NCBI GenBank assembly: GCA_013339895.1
Contig: JABACO010000008.1
Span: 7,424,013 to 7,488,012, forward strand
DNA from: Ephydatia muelleri
Lineage: Eukaryota; Porifera; Demospongiae; Spongillida; Spongillidae
DNA length: 64,000 nt
Direction of reading: 5' to 3'
The position numbers were made by a program, and so were the translations under genes. The first letter of the stretch is position 1; every line of letters begins with the position of its first letter. The notes under the pieces are model-generated. The model saw only the letters and a list, made by a program, of their open reading frames with translations, did no database searches and was not told the DNA's origin. This document shows positions 21,353 to 33,058 of this stretch, one piece after another.

Positions 21353-21544
21353 ACAATTATTAAGTTTGGAGTTAGCATAGGCATAAAATCTAGATATGTT
21401 CTTGCTTTTAGCAATATCAAGCTCCCTTAAAGAGTAATAAGACTTGACTGCATCATCGTATTGTTTAGCATACTGTCGATATATCAGCTTATTCTTGGAG
21501 TACCAGTATTTTTTCTTTAGAAGTAATGTGGCATAATTTTGAGG

Positions 21545-22210
21545 AGCTCATTTCGGATATCATGAGATGTGTACTTGTCCATCTTTTTTTTTCAACCATT
21601 CATTTATAGTGATATCATCCTGTCCCAAAAACTTGAACAATTCGATAAAATTTGCATCACACTCATCACCATCTTCCCTAAATGCTAAACCTTGACGGGC
21701 CAATAACTGAAGGCAAGACAATATTTTAATCAGCTTACGATTACTTTTATTTTCTTCTGCAAACTGCGTTGATAATTGCTCACCAATATGTTCACAGGTG
21801 GCTGGTAGAGTAACACAAGCTTCCACTGCTTCTCGATGGCAGGCACTGACTTCATGGCTTTTAAACGACAAAGTGCCATCCTTCCAATTGGAAAATCCTT
21901 TAGTAACCTACATTGAAAAGTTGCAACCTAGAATTTAGGAAATAAAATTTTAAATGGCAGAACTTGGGTCAGCTCTAGTGCTAGACCTCATCTTTTTTTC
22001 TTTGAATCCTTTTACACATATATGACAAAACGCTAGATCGCGTGCCTCATCATAGTGAAGAAAAGGCCATAGTTTTAAACCAAAATGCCTGGAAAGATCT
22101 CTATTTTCCCAAAAGAGCGCTAGGGAACGAAACATGTTGAGGCTGATGCGGAGTATCTGGCAGTTCGGTGACATTTGTATAAGAGACGATGAGCAGCTGA
22201 TAAATTTCAT
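21545..22210 (-). pseudogene. hAT transposase, N-terminal part (TTF-type zinc finger and start of DUF4371)
   Basis: Block 22210-21950 contains KLWPFLHYDEARDLAFCHIC, the signature of the TTF-type zinc finger found before DUF4371. After about 80 nt, perhaps a small intron (an AATTCTAG acceptor is visible), the frame resumes with GFSNWKDGTLSFKSHEVSAC, HREAVEA and LLARQGLAFR, and ends in KYTSHDIRNELLKIM. One frame change occurs in the poly-Lys stretch near 21.58 kb. The reading breaks exactly where LINE_A begins, and the missing continuation is at 13662. Not functional. Confidence 0.8.
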
Positions 22211-22339
22211 TGAGCAATCAAATTAATTATTTGTCACATTATTGATTGAATTAAATTTATTTGTGGGCGTGGTCAGACATGCCTTTATTTCGGGATAAAA
22301 GTTGGTCTGGCCACAACCGGACTGTGTGTGCCGGCCCTG

Positions 22340-22673
22340 TTGAGGGCAGTTTCTAAAAAGATACAAATTTGCAAACAGGTCTTAACATATGGGATGTATC
22401 AAGATTAGTGATCATGATTGCATCCGTGGACTAGTTATCAATTTACCTATAATACCAAGTGCTTGCAATTGTAATAGAAGTTTGTTGTTCTTAAATTCTT
22501 TTGCAATGCTGATCGCGCATGTAAACTAGTTGTATTTCAGCATGCAGAATCCAGGTACATGTACGTCAAAAGCTTTTCTTGCAGGTAGTAAAAAACACCT
22601 GCAAGATGGAAAACAACATGGAACCGATTTCCTACATACCATACAATAATTCCAGGCTTGATATTTTCCTGCG
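22340..22673. other. Flank beyond the hAT end; no gene recognised
   Basis: The eight bases after the hAT end (TTGAGGGC) are the candidate target-site duplication, but the partner copy is lost with the truncated left end. No coding feature was seen. Confidence 0.35.
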
Positions 22674-23287
22674 TCATGAATTGTTGAAGCCAGCTGGATC
22701 ACCCTTTTCCTGTTTATATCGCATTTTGCACATTGCATAGATAACGTTCACTGCACAGCATTCTCTGCTAAAAGTGCTGCTTTCAATATTGTGTTCAGTG
22801 TCATATAGTTTTAAAGAAGTATTGCACTTTTTTGCAATTCCATCAAGCGGATAGACATTGCATTTTAGCTCCAGAAGTTCAATGTCTAGTGCAGATTGTA
22901 GACTTTGAACAACACAGTGGTTTACAGCTACTCTATCACTCAAGGTGTTTTTCAGATTGTGTTAGACTTTGCATAAATGTGGTCAAGATTATGGTAACTA
23001 GCATATGTTTTTACAATACTATCAAGGCATCCATGAATGTGAGATGCATAATCTTCAGTTGTGCCTCCAGGAAGAGGACTTAATTGTAGCCCATAGGAAG
23101 TTGGTGGAATTGAGGGTATACTAATATGCACTTCACTCTTGAAATCATCATACACTTCTCCAAATGAAATACAATTTAAAATGAAATTTGGTAACCAAAT
23201 ATCAAATCTATTCCATCGATTTCTCAGGTGCACTATATGGGTCTGGGGACCAGACCACCCATAAAACAAGCCTTGCACATCATCCAA
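22674..23287 (-). pseudogene. Unidentified transposon-like coding remnant
   Basis: Two minus-strand frames, 23287-22952 and 22943-22674. The second reads like a conserved protein segment (VAVNHCVVQSLQSALDIELL, then ELKCNVYPLDGIA and MCKMRYKQEKGDPAGF), a pattern I associate with repeat-family proteins of cnidarians and molluscs. No superfamily can be assigned. It may be a separate element or the 3' part of the neighbouring tnp2 element. Confidence 0.35.
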
Positions 23288-23590
23288 GAGTTACGAAATT
23301 TAAGGACTTGACATCTAGTGCTCAAGCTACATGTAACTGAACTCGGAATTGCTGCAGCTCAAAGGATTAGGTGCTTTTTAATTAGAATTGCTCAACATAG
23401 AACCTATAACGATGCTGTGTTTTGTTAAAACATAAATTCAAATGCAGAAAACACTTCTTAAGGCATATTGGTCTTTTCAGATAATATGGGTGCAACTGAC
23501 ACCAGTATCAAAGACACATGCCATTGTATGACCCCTTGCACATCAACCGAAATTGGTACCATTTTAAAGCCAGCTACATTATGACCCTTC

Positions 23591-26145
23591 CTAAGTGGTA
23601 AAAAATTTGCCATGTGCACCTTTCAAGATAATATCTTCTTCAATTGCTTGACTGTCTGAAGGAGACAATTCATTTCTGTATGCAGATACAGAAAATGTCA
23701 TGCTAATTGCTCTTGCTAGGCTTGGCAAAAAGTTTCTCGTGCCGTGACGATGTTTCTTAATATATCCATTCATATTTTCAAATCCAAAAGTGGAATATGC
23801 CCAAAGAGGACCCAATAGTCGCACAAAATGGCATAGATGTATGGTAGTATGCTGAAAGTATTGTGTCAGGATACAAGTCAGGTACTTGGTTATAAAATGC
23901 CAATAGAAATTCCTCTGCTGTTGTTAAATCATGACAAGAAATGTTGCAACTTAGAAGAATATGCATAGCAGAAATCAATAATGAGAAATGATTAACATAG
24001 TCAGGTGGTAAGTAGGTAAGAATAATTGGCAGAGAGTAGTAAAGCAACCAGGCCTTAAATTCAGATGATTTCCAATAAAATAGCTTTTTTTTTTATAGGA
24101 CAGGGAGTGCTTCTAAACTCATGGGGCGGTTTTATTCTTAGGAGGTAGGCATCAATATCATCAACATTGTTCCCAAGATAAAATTGTCGATCAGAGTAAT
24201 CAGTATTCATCCAGCACTCTGCCAAATACTGGCTTGAGAATTTCTTCTGCTTTTCGTGCCCACACAACTACATCATCAGGTTCTCTTGCAATGTGTGGTT
24301 CTTACAAGTGTCGGTTGCATTTTTGGATCCCTCTATCTTTGCAATACGGGCGGGCATCCATAATATCCATTGAACTGAACCATTGCTTTTGCTGGGAAGT
24401 CAAAAACAGCAGCAACTATTTTAGCTTTTAGGACTTTCTTCCCATGCTGTGTATTAAATTCTAAGCCATAATTAAATAATAGGTCAATTTTTGATAGCAC
24501 CGGTGGAAGCAATGCTTTAACATATTTTCTACATTCATTCTGACCTCTGGTGGCAGAGACGTTGTAAACATCAATACAGGCCACAATGTTTGACCTACAT
24601 GTACATGTACATGTATAAGGTATACTTTCAAGATGATAAATGCAGTATTAATTTGAAGACTGGGACTCCATCAGTGCATAAAATAAGTCCAGCATGTTCG
24701 GGACAAGACAGAAACTACCCAGCAGCTCTTAAGGTTTGACAAACAGTTCCGTCATGAATGTCCTGTATAATTCCTTCTGTACGAAATGCTCCAAGATCAT
24801 GTTCCATTTGTCTATAAATGTATAACAAGAATCGAGTATTTTTAAATTAAAAGGATGTGTCAATACTACCTACTTGAAAACATGGTGCACAAATGCTGAT
24901 GAAATGGAAGTACACTGAGGTAGCAAACAGTCGATCTTTTCCTTCTGCAATTGCAATCAATGCACTTCTTAGTGTCTGATAGCTCCTTCATGCATTCAGA
25001 GCAATACATATGCATTTCAACATCATCAAATGGATTTAACCTCTTCCTTAGCTGAAAGGTGGACTTAGCAGTTTCAGAGCAATGAATTGCAATGAGGTCT
25101 AACAGTTGCTTGGTTGCGGCTTCACTTAGATTATTTGTGACTGCAAAGTAGTTACACGCAAGCCAGCTAGCCGTCATGCTTATTGGGGCAGCAGAAAAGT
25201 GGTAGCAAAGATAACATCTTGATGGCAGTGGACAAAGGTTGTTGAATCCCTTCACTATTACTCTCAGCTTCAACTTCAGTTCACTGTCATCAGCATTGCC
25301 ATCACCCTCACCACTTTCATCACCACCACCACCACCTAAATGATCATCACCATCACCACAACCACAATCATTACTACCACTACCACCACCGTCATCATCA
25401 CCACCACCACCACCGTCATCATCACCACCACCACCACCATCATCATCACCATCATCACTACCACCACTAAAATGATCATCACCACTACCACTACCACCAC
25501 CACCGTCATCATCATGGGGGTGATGATGGCATCACCAATGCAAGTGTTGGTAATGGATATGATGATGGTTATGGTGGTGGTGGTGCCCATCAAACTCATA
25601 ATTTCTAGCATGATTATCTCTCTCACCGCAATCATTTTTTCTATCATCAATCTCACTATTAATATAGTTTCCTTCAATCTCAACAATCTGAAGACCACAA
25701 TGATCTTCAGGGTCTCCTGCACTATTATCATCAATTCCACCATTATCAACCCCACCACTAGCATAATCTCCACTATTATTAGCCACTTCACTACTCCTAA
25801 CATCAACATCAACACTTCTGCCTCCTTGTTCTTGAACACCATTTGAGCCTACTGAATGACATGTATACCAAAATTGTAAGCACATGAATCTATGAACACT
25901 GAAATTACCTACAACGTGCTGACTAAATTCATTTTCGTTTTGCACTGTAAATAAACATTTCGCACATATATGCAGCTCGATAAGTTGACATACTTTATAT
26001 GTATGCCTGCGCGTATGCAACGCACATTACTTTTCTTTGCCTTCCACCGACGGAGGGTTCTCTCCGGAATCGGTGTAGTAGGGTCAGAAGCGTATCGCTT
26101 TCTCTTTCGTTGCCCTATGTCAGGTATTGTTGTAAATGAATCCAA
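23591..26145 (-). pseudogene. tnp2 (Transposase_21 / CACTA-like) transposase gene, decayed
   Basis: Pieces in 5'-3' order on the minus strand: 26145-26030, basic segment PIPERTLRRWKAKK with a possible GTAATG donor; about 25.98-25.91 kb, a Cys/His peptide ICAKCLF; 25.84-25.27 kb, an acidic then Asp/Gly-rich stretch; 25273-24866, a Cys-rich segment (YCSECMKEL, CIDCNCRRKR); 24.81-24.64 kb, the family motif LCTDGVPVFK; 24584-24333, AKIVAAVFDFPAKAMV and QFNGYYGCP; 24267-24061, YLLRIKPPHEFRSTP; 24.09-23.85 kb, WLLYYSLPIILTYLPPDYV; 23824-23591, LGPLWAYSTFGFENMNGYIK. These follow the order of tnp2-family proteins. A poly-A slip near 24.09 kb, a frame change near 23.83 kb and stops at 24.77 and 25.53 kb indicate a pseudogene, unless some are in introns. 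Confidence 0.72.
25320..25530 (-). repeat. Imperfect (GAT/GGT)n trinucleotide tract inside the tnp2-like gene
   Basis: On the minus strand GAT, GGT and AGT codons alternate, so the transposase frame reads as an Asp/Gly/Ser-rich linker; other frames give Val/Met- or Thr/Ile-rich nonsense. It sits between the acidic N-terminal part and the Cys-rich segment. One in-frame TGA occurs just upstream (25532). Confidence 0.75.
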
Positions 26146-26400
26146 ATTATAACGTTATTTACATATATACCTGCAGCTGATTGTGTCAGTGAGGACGACT
26201 CTAGCCTTGCCTTAAGGCAGTACGTGATGGTAGGATCCCTAGCATACAGTAAAATTTATTATTACTCTTTATATACCGTGTTCGTTTGCCTTGCAATGTC
26301 TGATCAGTCATTTGCGATGCAACTCAATGCACATGTACGTAATTATAATTCTCTTATTTCTAATATTTCCACTTGCTTATATCTCTGGCCTTGCTCTAAA
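26146..26400. promoter_or_regulatory. Head-to-head intergenic gap between the tnp2-like and BEN-like genes
   Basis: About 255 bp separate the first recognisable minus-strand coding segment (26145) from the plus-strand ATG (26401). Such a gap could act as a bidirectional promoter. No core motif was recognised, so this is positional inference only. Confidence 0.25.
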
Positions 26401-28574
26401 ATGTCGACGTCTCGATCTAAACGGATCGCAAAGCCTCCGCTGCGCATCACGAAAGACAATGCTGCAAAGGAGCCCTGCAGTGCACTTCTTGAGCCACGTA
26501 AGTGATCCACAGCTGTATTTATAGTCCAGATAGCAATATTATAATGCACGCATGAAAACTTGAGCAAACTTTGTTTCATTGTTGCCAAGGCAGTTAGTTA
26601 GCGGGCTGCACGAGGTTCACTTGAAAAGGATGCTGGTACATGACCACGTACAAATTAATGGCATATAATATATTCATATGTGCGGTGAAGTAGATATGTA
26701 TATCCATCGTAGCCACCACAAGCGCATCAGTACAAACGTACACTACCGGTAAATGCGCTGTTCTTTTCAGCAATTTATGTGTGCTAACACGCGCACATGT
26801 GCAAGATTCGCTGTAATAGCCATGTATCCCGCGGTTGAGTACGTCATTCTACATGTGTTCAGTGTATTGGCCTTTATATTAATATTATTAACACACTAAT
26901 GTACTTGTTTAGAATGGTGTAACATTCTATGTGTGGAAGACAACAAAGTCTACAAATGTTTGACCACAACTTTGTCAACTGACAATAAGGAGCATGTCTC
27001 CAAAGAAGACTTACTGCCCGGGAACGAATTAGTTTGGTCCTACAAGGGCAAAAAATACACCGTTATCTTCAAAGACATGAATGGTAGTACTGTTGCTTAT
27101 GTATAATACATGTATATATATACTGGGAGTTATTTTTACCTGTTGCAGATAATGCATCATCTTCAAATGAACACTGCAGTGAAACTAGTGCTGAAGAGGA
27201 TATTGTGGCACCAACATTGCCTAGAGCGTTGGGTACAAAGCAGGTCTCAAAGACAGTGAAGAAAGATGAAATGGTACGTTGATTTTTAGTGTGTACTAGC
27301 ATGACGTATCTAATTTATAAATTCATCAGTTGATATACACTGTAGATTACCTACGTCTCTTAGTACATCATATAAAAATATTACAATATTTTTTGTGCTA
27401 TGTCTGTAAAAACACACTTGCACAATTCACACCTCACCTCAATCCTCCCCATTGAGTGATGTTAAATTGTGTTGTAGTAGTATATATATTATTTTTATGA
27501 TTATAGAATATAGGTGCATGAAATATATGCATGTGTACTCACTACAACTTAAAGTCAGAAGAGGTGGTTGGTGGACATACATACATCTGGCCAAGATCAG
27601 ACTGTGTTTAATATTAGATATTGTATTTAACCATATGCTCTTTACAGCCCAATCCAAGAAGACAGCTGAATCTAGAAGTGGTTGATGATGATCTGCATTG
27701 GTAATGATTTAAAGTGCCTTGATTAAAATATTATTTTGAATATCATACGTGTAGCATGGTGTTCTGATAAAAGTTACCAATGAACTCCAAAACATTAGAC
27801 AAGTGATGGTAACATTAACAGTAAGTGTCAATATGCTGAGTTGTAAATTAATTCATTTGTGTAATAATATTTATAGGAAAGTGTTGTCAATTTGACTAAG
27901 CAGATGGAGGTTGTTACTGATGCAATGAAATTGTTGGTAGAACTGCAATCAGGTAAAAAGGTAACTTTTAGAATCTCTTCCTTTTATTGTTGTCTGCACC
28001 GCTATTTACAGCAATGAAAGGAAATACCAGCAACCCAGTATGAGTATAATATCGCTCTAATCCATCCAGCACTGATAAGATAGCAAAATCACATGTGACA
28101 TCAAGCAAGTGATCAGCCAAAAAATCAACAGTTCATATTGGTAACAATTTATATCAATGCATGCACACAGATAAATGTATATTTTCATTTTAGGAAAAGT
28201 TTAACCTCCTGAGCTTGAAGGCAGTGGATATATTCAAAAATGCACTCCTTTTGATGGATGCCTTGTTCAACGACCATGAAATGTCCACCTGCTGCTTTCT
28301 ACAAGCAGAGAGGGGGGCAGCAAGTGCTAAATCCCCACTATCCCCAAGGCGTGTGAAGCTTCTTGAAGGTAAAATAAAATACACATATGCACACATTCAA
28401 AATCAAACATATATAATGTACACAGACAGGACATTTGTACATTTGGACAGCAGACGTACACAGAGCATGGCACACAAATCAGGGACAAATGCAATCAAAA
28501 GTGTAGAGACAAAGCGAAGAAGCTGCAGACCACTGAAAGTGAAGTTGTCCACAGTTGAACTACGTACAATGTAA
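26401..28574 (+). CDS. BEN-like nuclear protein, seven exons, about 282 residues
   Basis: Exons: 26401-26497, 26913-27083, 27149-27273, 27648-27700, 27882-27960, 28194-28368, 28426-28574. All introns can be GT-AG, and the frame is continuous with total coding length 849 nt. Exon 1 gives a basic leader (MSTSRSKRIAKPPLRITK). Exon 2 encodes WCNILCVEDNKVYKC then GNELVWSYKGKKYTVIF, a Tudor/KOW-like segment seen before BEN domains. Exons 3-4 are acidic linker. Exon 5 is an amphipathic helix (MEVVTDAMKLLVEL). Exon 6 carries the BEN-like core (NALLLMDALFNDHEMSTCCF, then LSPRRVKLLE). The exon-7 tail is basic. BEN proteins bind DNA and repress transcription. The family call is from pattern resemblance and is moderate; the exon model is firmer, weakest at the exon 5 acceptor (27881). 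The last intron is only 57 nt, in frame without stops, so retention is possible. Confidence 0.72.
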
Positions 28575-28930
28575 GATCACTGCATGATCATTATACATGT
28601 GCTAAAGTATGGGTACATGTAGATAGGCTCACAACTTCAATACAATCCTGTTTTTATGTGTGATTGTGCTTGCTTTCAACATGTATGAACTAAATGTCCA
28701 TTTGATTTTTCACAACACACAGTACAATTTTCTGCTTCATACGGCTCATTTGTATTCAACCACTCTGCCTGAAGAAATACAAGTTCCGCACCTCTCTGGT
28801 GCAGGTGTTGCCGCTTGTGTCCTCCTCTCCTACAACCGGTTCTGCGAGATAACAGTCTACTGTACTTGCTCAGTCCCGTGCTGCTGTGGAACGAAAGCCT
28901 TGTGACCATATTGGTGTCCTCATAGCCGTG
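28575..28930. other. 3' flank of the BEN-like gene; no feature assigned
   Basis: A plus-strand open frame at 28660-28905 has no recognisable domain. A 3' UTR is expected here, but no clear polyadenylation signal was chosen. Confidence 0.35.
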
Positions 28931-29456
28931 CCTGTATCATGGTGTCAATCATCATGCATGGAATAGGACATCTTTTGCTAACCTCTGATTAACCAACTGA
29001 CATACCATTGGCTCAAAAAGGGTCTTTAGTATCTACATGTACTTAATCAAGCTCTTAACACAGATATCTCACAAATAGCTGATATTTTAGACACTCATCC
29101 ATACAACAGTTTAGGGTGCAGTTGGGTCTGGATCGACCATCATCGCATGGCATCAGCATCTGTTGTAGTTTAGCAAAAGCCCTCCAATTCCATGTCCCAT
29201 GTTTCAGTTGTCTTCATCATGGTGTCAGCCTATTTTAAGATTTGCATGGATTATTTGCCACAGTAGAGCGATTCATAAGTGTCCATGTGTTTCTGTGTGT
29301 GTGTATGTGTATGCATGGGGGTGTGTGTATGAGGTTGTGTATGAGGTGTGTGTATGGGTGTGCATGTATGAAGTGTGTGTATTTGGGGTCTGTGTATGGG
29401 TGTGTGTGTTGGTTTTGTATGTATGAGTGTGTGTGTGTTTGTGTGGTGTGTGTGTA

Positions 29457-29560
29457 GCCATGCCTGTACCATGGTGTCCATCATAGCCATGCCTGTACCA
29501 TGGTGTCCATCATAGCCATGCCTGTACCATGATGTTCATCATAGCCATGCCTGTACCATG
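29457..29560. repeat. 31-33 bp satellite, left inverted cluster
   Basis: Four near-identical units of AGCCATGCCTGTACCATGGT plus GTCCATCAT. The same satellite appears in opposite orientation at 32165-32255 and 32794-33058. Confidence 0.8.
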
Positions 29561-29823
29561 GTGTATATGAGGGTGTGTGTACAGTATGAGGGTGTGTATG
29601 GGGTGTGTTGTGTGTGTGTGTGTGTGTATGTGTGTCTGTTTGTGTGTGTGGCCATGCCTGTACCATGATGCTCATCATAGCCATACCTTGTACCGTGGAG
29701 TCCTCCACTATGTACTAGCTTTATTGTTTTGAAAACGTGCATGCTGTTTTTAATCTCCATTATGAACTTCCTTTTTACTTCCATGGGAGTGAAATTATGT
29801 CATGATGGTGTTTGTTATGTTTG

Positions 29824-29941
<118 letters not shown>

Positions 29942-30093
29942 GATTGTATGTGCTGTTTGGCAGTGTGCACAATGAAACTAATCCAATACACTGTTTTTGG
30001 TACTTGTAAGTGGAGAGAAGGTGCTATACTGGGTCATGTGAAAGGAATCGTGTGTCTATGCATTGGGAATTTATGATTGATGTGAAAGAGGAT

Positions 30094-30230
30094 GTCCCCT
30101 CCGGATGTACTCTGAGTGTACTTGGAGTGATGTGTTGGTAGCCATGGATGTACGCTGAGTGTACTTGGAGTGATGTGTTGGTAACCATGGGCGTACTCAG
30201 TGTGTACTTGGAGTGATGTGTCTGGTACTT
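30094..30230. repeat. ~46-bp minisatellite, three copies
   Basis: Three units built around GTACTTGGAGTGATGTGT followed by TGGTA and a GTACTCTGAGT-like block. Confidence 0.75.
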
Positions 30231-30689
30231 GTGCACAGAACCTTGCACAAGATTCAGCATCCAAATACTGTTTCTTCTCTACACCTAGATATTCCCAGAG
30301 ACATTGTCAAGGCAAACACAGAACTTAGTTCCCTTAACCAGGCCAGTACACTTCAAAAAGTGTTTTAAGACTCCAACACACTTGTATAGCTCAATGTAGA
30401 TCAAAGGAATACAGATGTCCCACTTACCACACTAGGCCTTCCCACTGGTGACAGTTCAATGCAATTCATTAGGACCCAATTAACCATTCATCACACAATA
30501 AGCTCACATGCACAACACACACTTATGAAGCTCACTCTCTTTAATCCAAGATACAAATAATACTTTGAAGGCTCAAAATGTACACTAAGACACACAATCA
30601 TGTCAGCACCAATGTTAGATGCAAATGCACACACATTACACACACACACAAGACATAAAAACATAACTCATTTCAATTCAAATCCATTA

Positions 30690-31870
30690 TACAGCAAACT
30701 TTTATGTGATCTCTAAGACTTAAAGTGTTTTATGTGATCTCTAAGACTTAAAGTGCACAAACACTGCAAACTACATCCCTGTTCACAGCAACTTTTAGTG
30801 CTTTAAGTTTTTTAGATGCAATTCACTCCATTTATTACCCATCATTAATAATCCACAAAGGGCTAAAATACCCCATAACATGATATTCTACTTCAACACA
30901 TGCAGCCGGTCTAAAAAAACTGATCCTTACCCTGTATGAACCCTTCCAATTTAAAGCTTCACATGTATAGAAACAAGGAGCGACACAACCACTATCCATT
31001 GTCAACAGATACAACTATCCATGACTAAAGGCATAGCTAAGCAACGTTTGCTAAAATTTAAACATACATGCTTGTAAACATGCACAAATAGCACACGACA
31101 CACACACGTGCATGCAAACAGCACACAACACACAAACACACAAACACATACACACACACAAACAAGTGCATGTGGATCCTATGAGGTAAAAAGCTGGAAA
31201 TTCATAATAGCATGAACTCTCATAGGTAATGCTAGTACGTTGTGCATAAGAGAAGGGTAACAAAGTTACAATTCTCTGGCTAGCAATGTCCACCAGTGTT
31301 CAAACACACTCCCATCTACACGGAAATAAAACAATCTATTGTGTGTATACAGTAAACATCTAGAATCGTTAGGTTCACGCCGTTCAATACCCATAATGAA
31401 GCACATAAAAGGGACAGGTTTTCTAACATCTACCTTAGTGTATGATCAAAGCACACACATTGCATTCACCATAGCTATGATGGACACCATGGTACAGACA
31501 TGGCTATGATGGACACACAAACACTTACACACACATACACACACAACACATATCTTTCATTGCAATTCAAATACAACAAATTTTGATGAGAACTAAGACT
31601 TAGAGTGCACACACACTGCAAACTACATCCCTGTCTCACAGCAACTTTTAGTGCTTTAAGTTTTTGTATGCAATTTACTCCATTTATTACCCATCATTAA
31701 TAATCCACAAAGGACTCATAACCTGCCCAAAGATCTTAAAGCTTCACATGTATAGAAACAAGGAGTGACACAACAACTATCCATGATCAACAGATACAAC
31801 TATCCATGACTAAAGGCATAGCTAAGCAACGTTTGCAAAATTGTAAACGTACAAGCTTTTAAACATGCAC
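30690..31870. repeat. Direct repeat of a ~300-bp segment within the inverted-repeat spacer
   Basis: Segments at about 30750-31080 and 31600-31865 share TTTTAGTGCTTTAAGTTTTT, CATTTATTACCCATCATTAA and the block ending ATAGCTAAGCAACGTTTGC. Diverged third relatives occur near 33.1-33.7 kb. They are members of one dispersed repeat family; no coding potential was seen. Confidence 0.65.
30703..30756. repeat. ~27-bp tandem duplication
   Basis: TTTTATGTGATCTCTAAGAC with TTAAAGTG is present twice in direct succession. Confidence 0.75.
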
Positions 31871-31876
31871 ACAACA

Positions 31877-32055
31877 CAACACACACACACACACACACAC
31901 AGTCACTTACACACATACAAACACACAGACACACACATGCATGCAGATACAGTCACCTACACACATACAAACACACACAGATACAGTCACTTACACACAT
32001 ACAAACACACACACACAGACAATACCCACACACAGACACACACACACACACATAA
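31877..32055. repeat. CA-rich microsatellite cluster
   Basis: (CA)n interspersed with ATACAAACACACAC and CAGATACAGTCAC units. The Thr-His-rich frames here are repeat artefacts. Confidence 0.85.
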
Positions 32056-32164
32056 GCAAACATAGCCACACACAAAAGTGGTCCATAATGACATAATTTC
32101 ATTCCCATGGAAGTAAAAAGGAAGTTCATAATGGAGTTTTCAAAACAACAAAACTAGTACATAG

Positions 32165-32470
32165 TGGAGGACTCCATGGTACAGGCATGGCTATGATGGA
32201 CTTCATGGTACAGGCATGGCTATGATGAACACCATGGTACAGGCATGGCTACACACAGACACACATACACACACACACACTCACACACCACTCATGCATA
32301 CACCTCATACACACCTCATACACACCTCATACACACCTCATACATACACCCCCATACATCCCCATGCATACACACACAACCACACACACAACCACACACA
32401 CACAACCACACACACACAACCACACACACACAACCACACACACACACACACACACACACAGAAACACATG
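32165..32470. repeat. Satellite and CA-rich cluster, right arm
   Basis: Three copies of the CATGGTACAGGCATGGCTAT unit, followed by (CA)n and AACCACACACAC repeats up to 32462. It mirrors the TG-rich part of the left arm. Confidence 0.8.
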
Positions 32471-32793
32471 GACACTTATGAATCGCTCTACTGTGGCAAA
32501 TAATCCATGCAAATCTTAAATTAGGCTGACACCATGATGAAGACAACTGAAACATGGGACATGGAATTGGAGGGCTTTTGCTAAACTACAACAGATGCTG
32601 ATGCCATGCGATGATGGTCGATCCAGACCCAACTGCACTAAACTGTTGTATGGATGTGTGTCTAAAATATCAGCTATTTGTGAGATATCTGTGTTAAGAG
32701 CTTGATTAAGTACATGTAGCTACTAAAGACCCTTTTTGAGCCAATGGTATGTCAGTTGGTTAATCAGAGGTTAGCAAACGATGTCCTATTCCA

Positions 32794-33058
32794 TGATGGA
32801 CACCATGGTACAGGCATGGTACAGACATGGCTATGAGGACTCCATGGCTATGATGAACTTCATGGTACAGGCATGGCTATGATGAACTTCATGGTACAGG
32901 CATGGCTATGATGAACTTCATGGCACAGGCATGGCTACGATGACACCATGGTACAGGCATGGCTATGATGAACTTCATGGTACAGGCATGGCTATGATGA
33001 ACTTCATGGCACAGGCATGGCTACGATGACACCATGGTACAGGCATGGCTATGATGAA
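32794..33058. repeat. 31-bp satellite, about nine copies
   Basis: Tandem units of GGCATGGCTATGATGAACTT plus CATGGTACA, with variants in which AACTTC becomes ACACC. Part of the array (GGCACAGGCATGGCTACGAT) is itself duplicated, so unit order repeats as a higher-order pair. Confidence 0.85.

Larger units (their letters stand above)
13664..21533 (-). mobile_element. LINE_A: CR1/Jockey-like non-LTR retrotransposon, split by a Gypsy element, with an internal 1,053-bp duplication
   Basis: A 5'-truncated LINE inserted in the hAT transposase gene. Its 5' end is near 21,533 and its 3' end is an (ATT)n tail at 13664-13694. The insertion site shares ATTA/ATTATG between the two flanks. A Gypsy element lies inside. 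The LINE segment 13961-15013 on the left of Gypsy is the same as 19835-20887 on the right, with equal length and at most a few substitutions. Confidence 0.8.
12419..22339 (-). mobile_element. hAT-superfamily transposon, split by nested insertion and truncated
   Basis: The right end at 22339 has a hAT-like inverted-repeat end on the minus strand (CAGGGCCGGCACAC). Coding pieces at 22210-21545 and 13662-12420 are the N- and C-terminal parts of one DUF4371/ZMYM1-like transposase. They are interrupted by 7.87 kb of LINE_A plus Gypsy sequence. At the left the element stops at about 12,418 against E2, so the hAT dimerisation C-terminus and the second inverted repeat are missing. Confidence 0.75.

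Noticed and set aside
25340-25846. 168-residue Thr/Ile-rich and Val/Met-rich proteins on the two strands
   Set aside because: Both are frame shadows of the GAT/GGT trinucleotide tract; the supported frame is the Asp/Gly-rich one of the tnp2-like gene.
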